From: Zhaonella formicivorans
Lineage (GTDB): Bacteria; Bacillota; DUOV01; Zhaonellaceae
Direction of reading: 5' to 3'
DNA: 64,000 bases
Assembly (NCBI RefSeq): GCF_004353525.1
Contig: NZ_CP085524.1
Coordinates: 2,204,142-2,268,141, forward strand
Shown here in pieces: positions 35,298 to 42,321 of the stretch. The notes under the pieces are model-generated. The model ran no database searches. It was given only the letters and a program-made list of their open reading frames with translations, and had not been told where the DNA came from. The first letter of the stretch is position 1; every line of letters starts with the position of its first letter. A program made the translations under genes and the position numbers.

Positions 35298-35311
35298 ACC
35301 GACCGGTCGGT
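35298..35311 (-). promoter_or_regulatory. palindromic operator, probable TetR site
   Basis: A perfect 14-bp palindrome ACCGACCGGTCGGT sits about 15 bases downstream of the -10 of the RND operon promoter. A protein bound here would block elongation or open-complex formation. The tetR gene that ends the operon is the obvious candidate. Confidence 0.75.
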
Positions 35312-35326
35312 CAGATTCATAACTGC

Positions 35327-35355
35327 ATTGTATACTGTATAAAAACAGTTGTCAA
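35327..35355 (-). promoter_or_regulatory. promoter of the RND efflux operon
   Basis: TTGACA (35355-35350) and TACAAT (35332-35327) on the minus strand are 17 bases apart, a near-consensus sigma-A promoter. The spacer contains a short ACTGT/ACAGT inverted repeat. Confidence 0.85.
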
Positions 35356-35404
35356 TTCCACGCCTGTACTTTTTCTGTTATTTTTTTGCAAACATTTCTG
35401 CAGC

Positions 35405-35425
35405 AAAAAAGAGCCCGTAGGGCTC
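35405..35425 (-). terminator. terminator downstream of a small frameshifted gene
   Basis: GAGCCC-TAC-GGGCTC followed by six T's on the minus strand. It ends transcription from 35687 before the RND promoter. Confidence 0.88.
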
Positions 35426-35448
35426 ATTTAATATGTTTATTTCCGGTT

Positions 35449-35687
35449 CTATCTCCCAACCACTTTTTTGAGCAACTGGATATCCGCTTCATGCCTTGAC
35501 ACTATCAATTCCAATCTGTGTTTTTCCTGCGGGTCTATGTCCTGAATTCGGAAAGGCCCGCAACTTCTTCGAAGACTGCTTCCATTTTTGCGTTAAGCTT
35601 TGTTACTTGGCTTTTTAAATCATAGACATCCTGTTCAACGCCCGTAATTTTTTTTAAGAGCAGTTCAAGTATTTCCCTGTCGGTCAA
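35449..35687 (-). pseudogene. frameshifted small coiled-coil protein gene
   Basis: A TTG at 35687, after GAAGGGGG, opens MTDREILELLLKKITG and continues as a heptad-rich coiled coil (VEQDVYDLKSQVTKLNAKMEAVFEEVAGLSEFRT) written here in part, stopping at 35535. A -1 change of frame at about 35543 continues QDIDPQEKHRLELIVSRHE to IQLLKKVVGR and a TAG at 35449, right before a terminator. The two halves together give about 78 residues like the short coiled-coil proteins common in Peptococcaceae. Either the gene is broken by a one-base indel, or a sequencing error is present. Confidence 0.6.
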
Positions 35688-35747
35688 GTTCCATTACCCC
35701 CTTCGAAAATAAATCCAAAAGACAATTATACCATAGCGGATAAATGT

Positions 35748-37754
35748 TTACTCCCTGCTCCCAATCACAATGATGGAGCTGGCGTTAAATACCCCTGCTT
35801 CATATTCCCCTACGGCGATAACCTCATCCTCTTCCTCCAAGTCGGAAAAAGAAATATCATCATCGAACTTGATGATGTATGTGCCGGAGCTGATAAACAC
35901 CTGCTTGTATTCGTCATTTTCCTCATCTGTCTTAAGAACCAGCACTTTGGATTTGGCATTGATGTTTTCGATTTTCCCCACGTAATAAGTCTGCACGAAG
36001 CGGGCTTCCACATCCATTTTAGTGACCAGTTCGCCTTCCAGCTCCAGCTCCACATAATCGCCCACTTTAATCTGGGTGAGATCAATGCGTTTCCTGTCCT
36101 TTCTGATTTCAGCCTGCGCTGATATCTTGTAAGTTTCTTCATTATTATCGGATGTAGTAATGGTAATGCTGGAACTGCTGGCTATGGTAATGGCTTTCAC
36201 CCGGCCCGCCGCTTCTGACTCCACCTTTTCGGCATAAACGTAGTTGACTTTGTTGTTTTCCAACTCCAGTTCCACTTTATCTCCGGGGACCAAATCCCTC
36301 AGGGAAACTGTATTGGAGTTGCGGCGGACCCGGGCATCCTTAGCAAGTTTATAGGTTTCCTTTTTCCCGTCCTCATCTTCGATGGTTATGGTTTCTTCAG
36401 GAGCGAATGCCACACTGACCAGTTTACCCGCCGCTTCCCACTTAACGCTGGAGGCATAGATCTTGTTTATATCCAACCCCTTTACTTTCATGATCACCTT
36501 TTGCCCCACAAACAGGTCGGCTGCGCCGGCCTCCTTGTAGTCGAGGTAAACTTCCGCTGCATCACCTAAAGTATAATTGTTTTCACTGCCGCTGTCTTCT
36601 TTAATTTTCAGGGTAACGGTGCTGCCCCGGGTAATCAGCTTGATTTCCCCTGTGATCTCCCGTTCCAGGGTCCTACCGGTCAATTTTTCAATTTTGCCGT
36701 TTTTAACCACCACCGTCACTTCCTGACCGGCGGCCAGCCCGGAAGGGCTGATGCCTTCGTTGTCAATGAAGAGCTGGGCAGAAGCGTCCACTGTAAAAGT
36801 GGATTCGCCGGCGCTGTGTTTAATGGTGACAGCTGCCGGACTGCCCTGCTGCACTGTTTTAATGGTACCGCTGATAATCTGCTCGGTGGCGGCCGGCAGC
36901 CCACCTTCAACAACTTCTACAAAAAGTGCCTCATTCTGGCCGTTCAGCACCGCCAGCACCTGGTCGCCCTTAGCCAGCCCGCTCAGGGAAATGCTCTTGT
37001 TTTTGTAAATATAAGCATCCTTGGCCAGTTGCACGGTTTGAATCAGACCGGAGCTGTTTTTAACCAAGAGGGAATTGGAAGTGGAACTGACGGAGAAAAC
37101 CTCTCCCCTTAAAGTAGAATTGCTTAGCCTGTCCAGCTTTTTATCCAGGCTGGCCAGGAGGGATGCCATTTGGGCCCTGTTCAAAGAATCGTTGGGCCTG
37201 AAAGTGCCGTCATTCAGACCGCTCATCACGCCTTCCTCTACCACTGCGGCCACATAACCCTGGGCCCAGCCGGGTATCTGGGAAGCATCCTTGAAACCGG
37301 GCTTTTTGGTGCCGATATCTGCAGCGGTAAAGCCTAAGGCCCGTCCGATGAAAACGGCCATTTCATAGCGCTTGGCAGCCTCCTTGGGGCGAAAATCAAG
37401 CAAATCGCCGCCGCTGACTATCCCTTCCTGCACCGCCAGTGCCAGCGGCTCTTTGGCCCAACTGCTCACTTTGTCAGCATTTTTAAAGGTAGCAGGCAGC
37501 GTTTTACCCTTTGCCTCCTGCTCTTTCCCCATGGCTTTGACAATCATTACTATAGCCTGCTCACGGGTAACAGGCTCGCCCGGGTGATAGCCGTCGGAAA
37601 AACCGGCCACTATCCCTTTGGCCTTCATTTTGGCAATATCCTTTTCCGCCCAGTGACCGCTTTTCACATCAGGAAAAATTTGCCCCGCCCGGGCGGAAGT
37701 CACCACCCCCAATGTCAGGGCAGTCACCACAAGAAAAATGAAAAATTTCTTCAC
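35748..37754 (-). CDS. SLH-domain surface protein with six tandem beta repeats
   Basis: A 668-residue exported protein starting at GTG 37754, after GGGAGG. Signal peptide about 1-23 (TSARA). Three SLH domains at about 25-200 (VAGFSDGYHPGEPVTREQ, VSGGDLLDFRPKEAAKRYE, MSGLNDGTFRPNDSLNRAQ). The rest is six repeats of about 70-75 residues, each with a pattern like GxVxxVxxxxxxITIxxxxGxxxTYxLxxxAxVxxxxxxxxLxxLxxGDxVxLxLxxxxVxxVxxE. One copy of the same repeat is found in the SLH subtilase at 19995-23249. The later repeats become Asp/Glu-rich. It is probably an abundant wall or S-layer-type protein attached to pyruvylated polysaccharide; no enzymatic domain is seen. Confidence 0.9.
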   Translation of the reverse strand: MKKFFIFLVVTALTLGVVTSARAGQIFPDVKSGHWAEKDIAKMKAKGIVAGFSDGYHPGEPVTREQAIVMIVKAMGKEQEAKGKTLPATFKNADKVSSWAKEPLALAVQEGIVSGGDLLDFRPKEAAKRYEMAVFIGRALGFTAADIGTKKPGFKDASQIPGWAQGYVAAVVEEGVMSGLNDGTFRPNDSLNRAQMASLLASLDKKLDRLSNSTLRGEVFSVSSTSNSLLVKNSSGLIQTVQLAKDAYIYKNKSISLSGLAKGDQVLAVLNGQNEALFVEVVEGGLPAATEQIISGTIKTVQQGSPAAVTIKHSAGESTFTVDASAQLFIDNEGISPSGLAAGQEVTVVVKNGKIEKLTGRTLEREITGEIKLITRGSTVTLKIKEDSGSENNYTLGDAAEVYLDYKEAGAADLFVGQKVIMKVKGLDINKIYASSVKWEAAGKLVSVAFAPEETITIEDEDGKKETYKLAKDARVRRNSNTVSLRDLVPGDKVELELENNKVNYVYAEKVESEAAGRVKAITIASSSSITITTSDNNEETYKISAQAEIRKDRKRIDLTQIKVGDYVELELEGELVTKMDVEARFVQTYYVGKIENINAKSKVLVLKTDEENDEYKQVFISSGTYIIKFDDDISFSDLEEEDEVIAVGEYEAGVFNASSIIVIGSRE

Positions 37755-37773
37755 ACTTCCAACCTCCCAATAT

Positions 37774-37975
37774 TATTAGTTGTTAGTTGCTGGTTGTTAG
37801 TTGTTAGAATCAGCTGTCAGCTGTCAGCCGTCAGCTATCGAAGGTAAGCTTTAATCTTCGGTCCTTTGGTGCTTGTATTCCCCTGTAGTCAATCAACAGC
37901 TACGACCTTCGGTCGAGTCGCTAATCGTCAGCCATCAGCTGTCAGCCACTGCTAGTCTGCTGACGACGACAATAT
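37774..37975. repeat. mixed heptanucleotide array region
   Basis: 37774-37808 is made of RGTTGTT-type heptamers, which pass directly into RGCTGTC/CAGCTGTC-type heptamers (37810-37838); a second stretch lies at 37927-37975. Between them is about 85 bases of unique DNA with a small GACC-TTC-GGTC hairpin near 37906-37918. No gene is seen in 37755-38050. Confidence 0.85.
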
Positions 37976-38020
37976 AATATCTTTCTACTTCCTGCTAAAA
38001 TATTCCTGTAAATTTGACGT

Positions 38021-38045
38021 AAAAAAACCGGGGAAAGTTCCCCGG
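38021..38045 (-). terminator. terminator of the S41 protease gene
   Basis: CCGGGGA (38028-38034) pairs with TCCCCGG (38039-38045). On the minus strand it is followed by seven U's. It lies six bases beyond the stop codon. Confidence 0.88.
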
Positions 38046-38050
38046 GCTGA

Positions 38051-39568
38051 TTACTTCACTATGTATATTTCCTGCTTGGCGCTGCTAAAATCCACCCTTG
38101 CTCCCAAAGACTCGGAGATAAAGCGCAGGGGCACGAAAGACCTGCCGTTGACCAGTTCAGCCGGCGCTTCCAGCTTAACTTCCTTGCCGTCTATCAGGGC
38201 CTTGGGCTCACCGGGAGACAGCACAATGCGTTTTCCCCCGGACACAATTACAACTGCCTGCTTGCTTTTATCCCAGCTTACCTGGCTGCCGAAAGCTTCC
38301 GCCATGAAGCGCAGCGGCACCAGGGTCCTGCCGTTTCTCAGGTAAGGGATGGCATCCAAGGCCACTGCTTTTTGCCCCACTTGCGCCTCTTTTTTGTTTA
38401 AAGCCAAAGTTATCTTGAGAGGCTCTTTTTCCGGGGGAAGTTTTGCCAGCTCATCTTTTAAAAGCTCCACGGCCTTGGCCAGCTGCGCCTCTTCCCCTTC
38501 CACCACATAGTCAGGAGTCAGCCCTACGCCGTGGATCTCCCGCTCCTTGGGTGTGAGGTACTTGGCGGTAGTGAGCTTAAGCGCCCCGCCGTTGGAAAGC
38601 CTGAAGACCGTCTGCACCGAAGCTTTGCCAAAGGTCTGGGTCCCTACCAATTTGCCCGCGCCCAGGTCCTGGATGGCGCCGGCCACTATTTCGGAAGCGC
38701 TGGCACTGCCTTTATCCACCAGCACAACGGTGGGAATACCCAAAGCCGGGGAAAGGGACTTGTAGCTGTTCTTGATGCCGTCCCTGCCAACCACATGGAG
38801 CAGGATGCTGTCTTTTGGCGCAAAATCGGAGGCAATGCTGAGGCCCGATGTCAGATATCCCCCGGGGTTGTGCCGCAGGTCAAAGACCAGGGCCCGCATC
38901 CCTTTGAGCTTTAAATCTGCAATAGCCGCGTCAAACTCATCATCAGCATTGGAAGAAAATGTGGTTAACCGGATGTAACCAATGCTGTCCTCCAGCAATT
39001 TGGACTCTACCACTTCCAGCTGGATTTGCTCCCGGGTCAAAGACAAAATGAGAGGTTCTTTTTCCCCTTCCCGCTGGATGGTGAGGACCACAGCAGTGCC
39101 CGGCACTCCCCTGATTAAACCAACCACGTAGTCCAAGGGCTTGCCCACCACATCTTCGCCATCTACAGCGATTATTTTATCGCCGCTCTTTACTCCTCCC
39201 CGGGAAGCAGGGGTATTTTTCAGGGGCGCCACAACGGTTACAAAGTTATTAATCAACTCCACCTGCATGCCGACGCCGCTAAAGGTTTGGTCGGTAGAAT
39301 CCTGAAACTCCGCAAATTCTTTGGCTGAAAAATAGACGCTGTAGGGATCTTGTAAACTATAGACCATGCCGTACACAGAATCCTGGTTCAACTGGGCCGC
39401 ATCTACGGGACGGACAAAATTCTCAACGATATATTTCCTAACTTCATTTAAAACCTGGCTGTCGGAATTATCCGCTGCCTGGGCCTGTCCCGAGGGAAGC
39501 GCCAGGAAACTAAAGAAAAATACTGCCATGAGAAACCAACAACTAATCCTGAGCTTGTTTTTTGCCAA
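38051..39568 (-). CDS. C-terminal processing protease (S41, CtpA-like) with stalk domain
   Basis: A 505-residue exported protease. The start is taken as TTG 39568, after GGGGGTAA; the frame opens five codons earlier on bases of that site. Signal peptide about 1-30 (SGQAQA). A PDZ domain at about 95-175 (GVGMQVELINNFVTVVAPL, GDKIIAVDGEDV). The S41 catalytic core has ALVFDLRHNPGGYL, the Ser in VDKGSASASEIVAGA and the Lys in GTQTFGKASVQ. The last about 115 residues are a copper amine oxidase N-terminal stalk domain (NGRTLVPLRFMAEAFGS; NGRSFVPLRFISESLGA). It trims extracytoplasmic proteins. The added stalk domain is shared with two other secreted proteins in this window. Confidence 0.93.
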   Translation of the reverse strand: MAKNKLRISCWFLMAVFFFSFLALPSGQAQAADNSDSQVLNEVRKYIVENFVRPVDAAQLNQDSVYGMVYSLQDPYSVYFSAKEFAEFQDSTDQTFSGVGMQVELINNFVTVVAPLKNTPASRGGVKSGDKIIAVDGEDVVGKPLDYVVGLIRGVPGTAVVLTIQREGEKEPLILSLTREQIQLEVVESKLLEDSIGYIRLTTFSSNADDEFDAAIADLKLKGMRALVFDLRHNPGGYLTSGLSIASDFAPKDSILLHVVGRDGIKNSYKSLSPALGIPTVVLVDKGSASASEIVAGAIQDLGAGKLVGTQTFGKASVQTVFRLSNGGALKLTTAKYLTPKEREIHGVGLTPDYVVEGEEAQLAKAVELLKDELAKLPPEKEPLKITLALNKKEAQVGQKAVALDAIPYLRNGRTLVPLRFMAEAFGSQVSWDKSKQAVVIVSGGKRIVLSPGEPKALIDGKEVKLEAPAELVNGRSFVPLRFISESLGARVDFSSAKQEIYIVK

Positions 39569-39640
39569 AAAAATTACCCCCAATATATTTTATTTAAGGA
39601 GAATTTCGACATGAGCAGCCAAAATCCTGTATGTGTTTAA

Positions 39641-39730
39641 TTACTTAAGTCTCAGGTCCTGGATCAGTGTCTCCTGCTGCAGAGACCTCAAAGCTAACTT
39701 CTTCAGGATCTGATTTAAAACAGTTTCCAT
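39641..39730 (-). CDS. possible 29-residue leucine-rich small protein
   Basis: An ATG at 39730, after AAAGGGGTAA, reads METVLNQILKKLALRSLQQ and then ETLIQDLRLK to a TAA. It resembles the N-terminus of the coiled-coil gene at 35449-35687 (EILELLLKKI). The ribosome binding site and amphipathic character support it, but the length makes it uncertain. The rest of 39569-39890 shows no gene or clear signal. Confidence 0.4.
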   Translation of the reverse strand: METVLNQILKKLALRSLQQETLIQDLRLK

Positions 39731-39890
39731 CTTTATTACCCCTTTCCCTTAAATACGTTTCCCATTTTAATTTAGGAGCCTCCGAAAAGGCCCTGCATCC
39801 AATATCAGCCTACAATTAACCACTCAATTTCTACCATTATTCAACATTTAGGGCATTTTCCCTTTAATTTTTCTTTTGGGAACAATCTTG

Positions 39891-40439
39891 TTACAAACGG
39901 TATCTGTCCAAAAAACTCTCTTCACATGCCAGCAGCGATTCAAACCTTACGCCCAGGTTGACCCGCCTATTTTCGGCTTTAATTAAATCCACCGCCTCAT
40001 TCAGCTTCTGCCGCAGTTTATGCACCGTATTCAATGTGAAGAGGCTGCTGCCGTCATAAAAAGTAAGACTGGCTTTATAAATTCCTTCTTTAACCGGCTG
40101 CACCGTCTCAATATTTTGGAAAATGGCATAGCCCAGGGTACCTTCATCCTTGAAGCTCGCTTCCCGCACCTTCACCGGGATCAAAACCAGCTGGGGAGTG
40201 AGGAGCAATGGCAGGTCCTTAGAGTACCCCAACACCCCGGCAGCTTGTTTTTTAATCAGCGTAACGTCTTTGGCAAAGAACTTGGCCAGCTCCGTCAGTA
40301 CAGTCTTGGTTTTTTTGTGCAGTCCCATCTTTTCCCCGCCATTTAACCAGAGCTGCGTGTAGTTTCCCCCGTCCTCCCCCGTGACAGGAAAGAAGCCATT
40401 AAGTCTTGGCAACAGTTCCTGCAGTTTAAGTACCTCCAT
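39891..40439 (-). CDS. uncharacterised protein, possibly ComK-like
   Basis: A 182-residue cytosolic protein starting at ATG 40439, after GGGAGG; a 20-codon extension lacks support. It has no signal peptide or helix. The order of features resembles the competence regulator ComK: a basic HKKTKTVLTELAKFFAKDVTL region, a beta pair with LLTPQLVLIPVKVREASFKDEGTLGY-like strands, then a turn FYDGSSLFTLNTVHKLRQKL, comparable to FSNGKTMELPISYNSFENQ in ComK. Identity would be low, and this is a visual impression only. It is a single gene, not clearly in an operon. If not ComK-like, the function is unknown. Confidence 0.6.
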   Translation of the reverse strand: MEVLKLQELLPRLNGFFPVTGEDGGNYTQLWLNGGEKMGLHKKTKTVLTELAKFFAKDVTLIKKQAAGVLGYSKDLPLLLTPQLVLIPVKVREASFKDEGTLGYAIFQNIETVQPVKEGIYKASLTFYDGSSLFTLNTVHKLRQKLNEAVDLIKAENRRVNLGVRFESLLACEESFLDRYRL

Positions 40440-40527
40440 AGTACCACCACCTCCCTGTTTTTCCCTTTTGATTATAATCGAACATATGTTTGTAGTCAAT
40501 ATTCTATAGTATCCTTTAAAGCTGCCT

Positions 40528-40557
40528 CAGTCCCCAGTCCTCAGTCACCAGTCTCAG
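40528..40557. repeat. CAGTCNN heptanucleotide array
   Basis: Four heptamers in a row (CAGTCCC, CAGTCCT, CAGTCAC, CAGTCTC). It keeps the same 7-bp period as the other arrays but has another sequence. Confidence 0.85.
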
Positions 40558-40596
40558 AGGAATCCATATATCAAAGGACCAAAGGCTTGAGCTTTC

Positions 40597-40686
40597 GGCT
40601 GACGGCTGACAGCTGACGGCTGACGGCTGTTAGCTGACGGCTGACGGCTGACAGCTGACGGCTGACGGCTGTTAGCTGACGGCTGA
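40597..40686. repeat. RGCTGAY heptanucleotide array with 42-bp duplication
   Basis: Twelve heptamers form two identical 42-bp units, 40597-40638 and 40639-40680, followed by one more heptamer. Translated on the minus strand the array gives SRQLTAV/SRQLSAV repeats, which are not taken as a real protein. Confidence 0.95.
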
Positions 40687-40688
40687 TG

Positions 40689-41108
40689 TTATCCATACTC
40701 ATTAGACTGCAGCGCCCCGACCTCGGGAAAATACTTCCCAGGGCACCTGGTCCTGGCTCCCGGGACATCCCGGTGCAACAGCACATTTTCCCATGCTATG
40801 CCATATTCTTCCATAATGCTGCTTATTAGACGCCGCAGCGCCAGGAATTGTTCCTCCGTCAGCCGGCGATTTTCCATATTGCCTATTACCGCAACGCCTA
40901 TTCCCCGGTAATTCATCCCGCTTGCGGCGCAGTGGGCGCCCGGCATGGCCAGCGATCTTCCTCGGACTACCCGCCCATCCCGTTCGATGATGAAGTTATA
41001 GCCCACATCCCGCCAGCCTTTGCTCAGGTGATACCGCCTGACCTGCCGGGCATCCTTCTCCTCCGCCCCGGTATGGTGCAGGATAATATGGGTCCTACGC
41101 AGCGCCAT
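40689..41108 (-). CDS. peptidoglycan amidase (PGRP/T7-lysozyme-like)
   Basis: A 139-residue N-acetylmuramoyl-L-alanine amidase. The start is taken as ATG 41108, nine bases after AAAGGG; TTG 41114 is an alternative. The zinc site and catalytic residues are visible: IILHHTGAEE, the Tyr in VGYNFIIERDGRVVRGR, GAHCAASGMNYRGIGVAVIGN, and LLHRDVPGARTRCPGKYFP with the second His and the Cys ligand. It cleaves the bond between muramic acid and the peptide stem. There is no signal peptide, as in phage endolysins and some spore or mother-cell lysins. It is the last gene in a set with YvrJ, a Zn-ribbon-like protein and, across a repeat array, DUF2922 and DUF1659. Confidence 0.9.
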   Translation of the reverse strand: MALRRTHIILHHTGAEEKDARQVRRYHLSKGWRDVGYNFIIERDGRVVRGRSLAMPGAHCAASGMNYRGIGVAVIGNMENRRLTEEQFLALRRLISSIMEEYGIAWENVLLHRDVPGARTRCPGKYFPEVGALQSNEYG

Positions 41109-41241
41109 TTTCAATCGCCCTTTCCAAACTGGTAATTGCCGCCGTCAAATCGTCCAGCTTCTTCTCCACCCGCACCAACAGATAAATTGCCACCACCATG
41201 GGAAAACCGTAATTGGCTACCTGGGCCAGCATGCTATCCAA
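41095..41241 (-). CDS. YvrJ-family small membrane protein
   Basis: A 48-residue protein if read from TTG 41241, which has GGGGGTGAG upstream; ATG 41232 is an alternative giving MLAQVANYGFPMVVAIY. A single helix (FPMVVAIYLLVRVEKKL) followed by a short amphipathic tail matches the YvrJ family. Its function is unknown. The 3' end overlaps the amidase start, and the 5' end overlaps the gene before, so the three genes are tightly coupled. A phage-holin-like role next to an amidase is conceivable, but the YvrJ family is chromosomal and widespread in Firmicutes. Confidence 0.8.
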   Translation of the reverse strand: MDSMLAQVANYGFPMVVAIYLLVRVEKKLDDLTAAITSLERAIENGAA

Positions 41242-41461
41242 GCGACTCACCCCCACTGGAAAAGTCCCACTCCCGGACCACATTTTCTCGGGCCACCGCC
41301 TGCTGCAAAAGCTCCGCACAGGAGGAGCACAGCTCCAGATCGCCCACCAGCCTTCCTTCCCTTGCCACAAACATCTTCACCTCTATAAAAGTACTCCGGT
41401 CACAACACTCACATTTCATTTTCTTGGGCTGACTAAAAGTTAAAAAACTGACCTCTGACAA
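41234..41461 (-). CDS. small double-CxxC protein
   Basis: A 75-residue protein read from TTG 41461, preceded by GAGGTGAAAG. It contains two metal-ligand pairs, CECC at about residue 18 and CSSC at about 47, typical of a zinc ribbon. The frame is also open from an ATG at 41482. It overlaps the start of the YvrJ gene by eight bases. The family is not recognised. Similar small Zn-ribbon proteins occur as accessory factors in phage and sporulation clusters, but no role can be stated. Confidence 0.65.
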   Translation of the reverse strand: MSEVSFLTFSQPKKMKCECCDRSTFIEVKMFVAREGRLVGDLELCSSCAELLQQAVARENVVREWDFSSGGESLG

Positions 41462-41478
41462 TGCTTTCACCTCACTTA

Positions 41479-41648
41479 GCATTCAGCCGCCAGCTTTCAG
41501 CTATCAGCTTGTTCAACACCAAGCTTGACGTCTAAAAGCCAGTAGCCGATGAATAAAATAATATAGTGCTGCCGTCATGTCTTATGGCGCAGCCATCAGC
41601 TTTCACTTTTTTTAAGCTGATGGCTGGCAGCTGACGGCTAATAGCTTT
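41479..41648. repeat. heptanucleotide arrays within the YvrJ/DUF2922 cluster
   Basis: RGCTGAY-type heptamers occupy 41479-41512 and 41583-41648, the second ending at the stop codon of the DUF2922 gene. The DNA between (41513-41582) is unique and shows no gene. Confidence 0.85.
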
Positions 41649-41870
41649 TTACCCTGCAATCAAGTCAGTGACATCGGTGGTCACTACCCTGGCGCCGATT
41701 ATTCCCACCAAATCACCTCCGGAAGTTTCAAAAATGTTTTTGGTGATTATGGTCTGCATGGCAGCCTGGACTTCCGCCTCAGTTAAGGTGTCCTTGGGGT
41801 CCAGCACCGAGATGGTGGTCCTGCCGCCCCCGGCGTTCCGGAATATCATCTCCAGCCTCTTGGTAAGCAT
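41649..41870 (-). CDS. DUF2922 protein
   Basis: A 73-residue protein that matches the DUF2922 pattern: KRLEMIFRNAGGGRTTISVLDPKDTLTEAEVQAAMQ at the start (a strand pair and a helix), ending ARVVTTDVTDLI. GGGGGTGAA precedes the ATG. It always seems to travel with DUF1659 and often YvrJ in Bacilli and Clostridia; the function is unknown. Here DUF1659 lies 40 bases upstream. Confidence 0.88.
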   Translation of the reverse strand: MLTKRLEMIFRNAGGGRTTISVLDPKDTLTEAEVQAAMQTIITKNIFETSGGDLVGIIGARVVTTDVTDLIAG

Positions 41871-41910
41871 GGGTTCACCCCCTTTCCGCTAAATTACCCG
41901 GATGTACATG

Positions 41911-42135
41911 TTAGACCTGGGCCAGGTCACTGGTGCCGATGAGCTGCACCGCATGCAGGGGGTTGGTCTGCAGCCCGGCAATTGCCACCGCCACATCATA
42001 CACTTCCTGCTCTGGCATCAGCGGCTTGACCCTGCTGTAGGACCGGTTTCTGTAGACCGGGTTCCCACTGCCGTCGGTACCGGTCTGCACTACCAGGCGG
42101 AGCACCGACTGCACCGGAGTTACTACTACTGCCAT
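41911..42135 (-). CDS. DUF1659 protein
   Basis: A 74-residue protein starting at ATG 42135, after GAGGAGGTGAG. The sequence MAVVVTPVQSVLRLVVQTG, then NRSYSRVKPLMPEQEVYDVAVAIAGLQ and a C-terminal strand is the DUF1659 pattern. The function is unknown. It is the first gene of the DUF1659-DUF2922-(array)-CxxC-YvrJ-amidase group. A TACAAT-like -10 lies about 40 bases before the start. Confidence 0.88.
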   Translation of the reverse strand: MAVVVTPVQSVLRLVVQTGTDGSGNPVYRNRSYSRVKPLMPEQEVYDVAVAIAGLQTNPLHAVQLIGTSDLAQV

Positions 42136-42191
42136 GTTTCTCACCTCCTCGCCTTGAACTTGTCTTCATTGTACCGGGTGACAAGCAAAAA

Positions 42192-42221
42192 CAAAAAAGC
42201 CGCTCCCAAACGGAAACGACT
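42192..42221 (-). terminator. terminator of the mntA-hepT operon
   Basis: A 10-bp stem with wobble pairs (42198-42207 with 42212-42221) around a four-base loop, followed by six U's on the minus strand. It lies about 100 bases past the hepT stop and before the DUF1659 promoter. Confidence 0.75.
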
Positions 42222-42321
42222 TAGTTGTGGAAAAAAACATGTTCGATCAGCAGAAAAACAACACACATATTCCAAAATATTCGCTTACATGAGAAAAAAC
42301 CTAAAGCTATCTAAACTGCAG

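Noticed and set aside
40597-40686. Possible CRISPR array
   Set aside because: Units are 7 bp with no spacers, and no cas genes are present in the window.
40571-40786. Open frame encoding SRQLTAV/SRQLSAV repeats
   Set aside because: It is the translation of a heptanucleotide DNA array joined to the antisense of the amidase end; no protein evidence.
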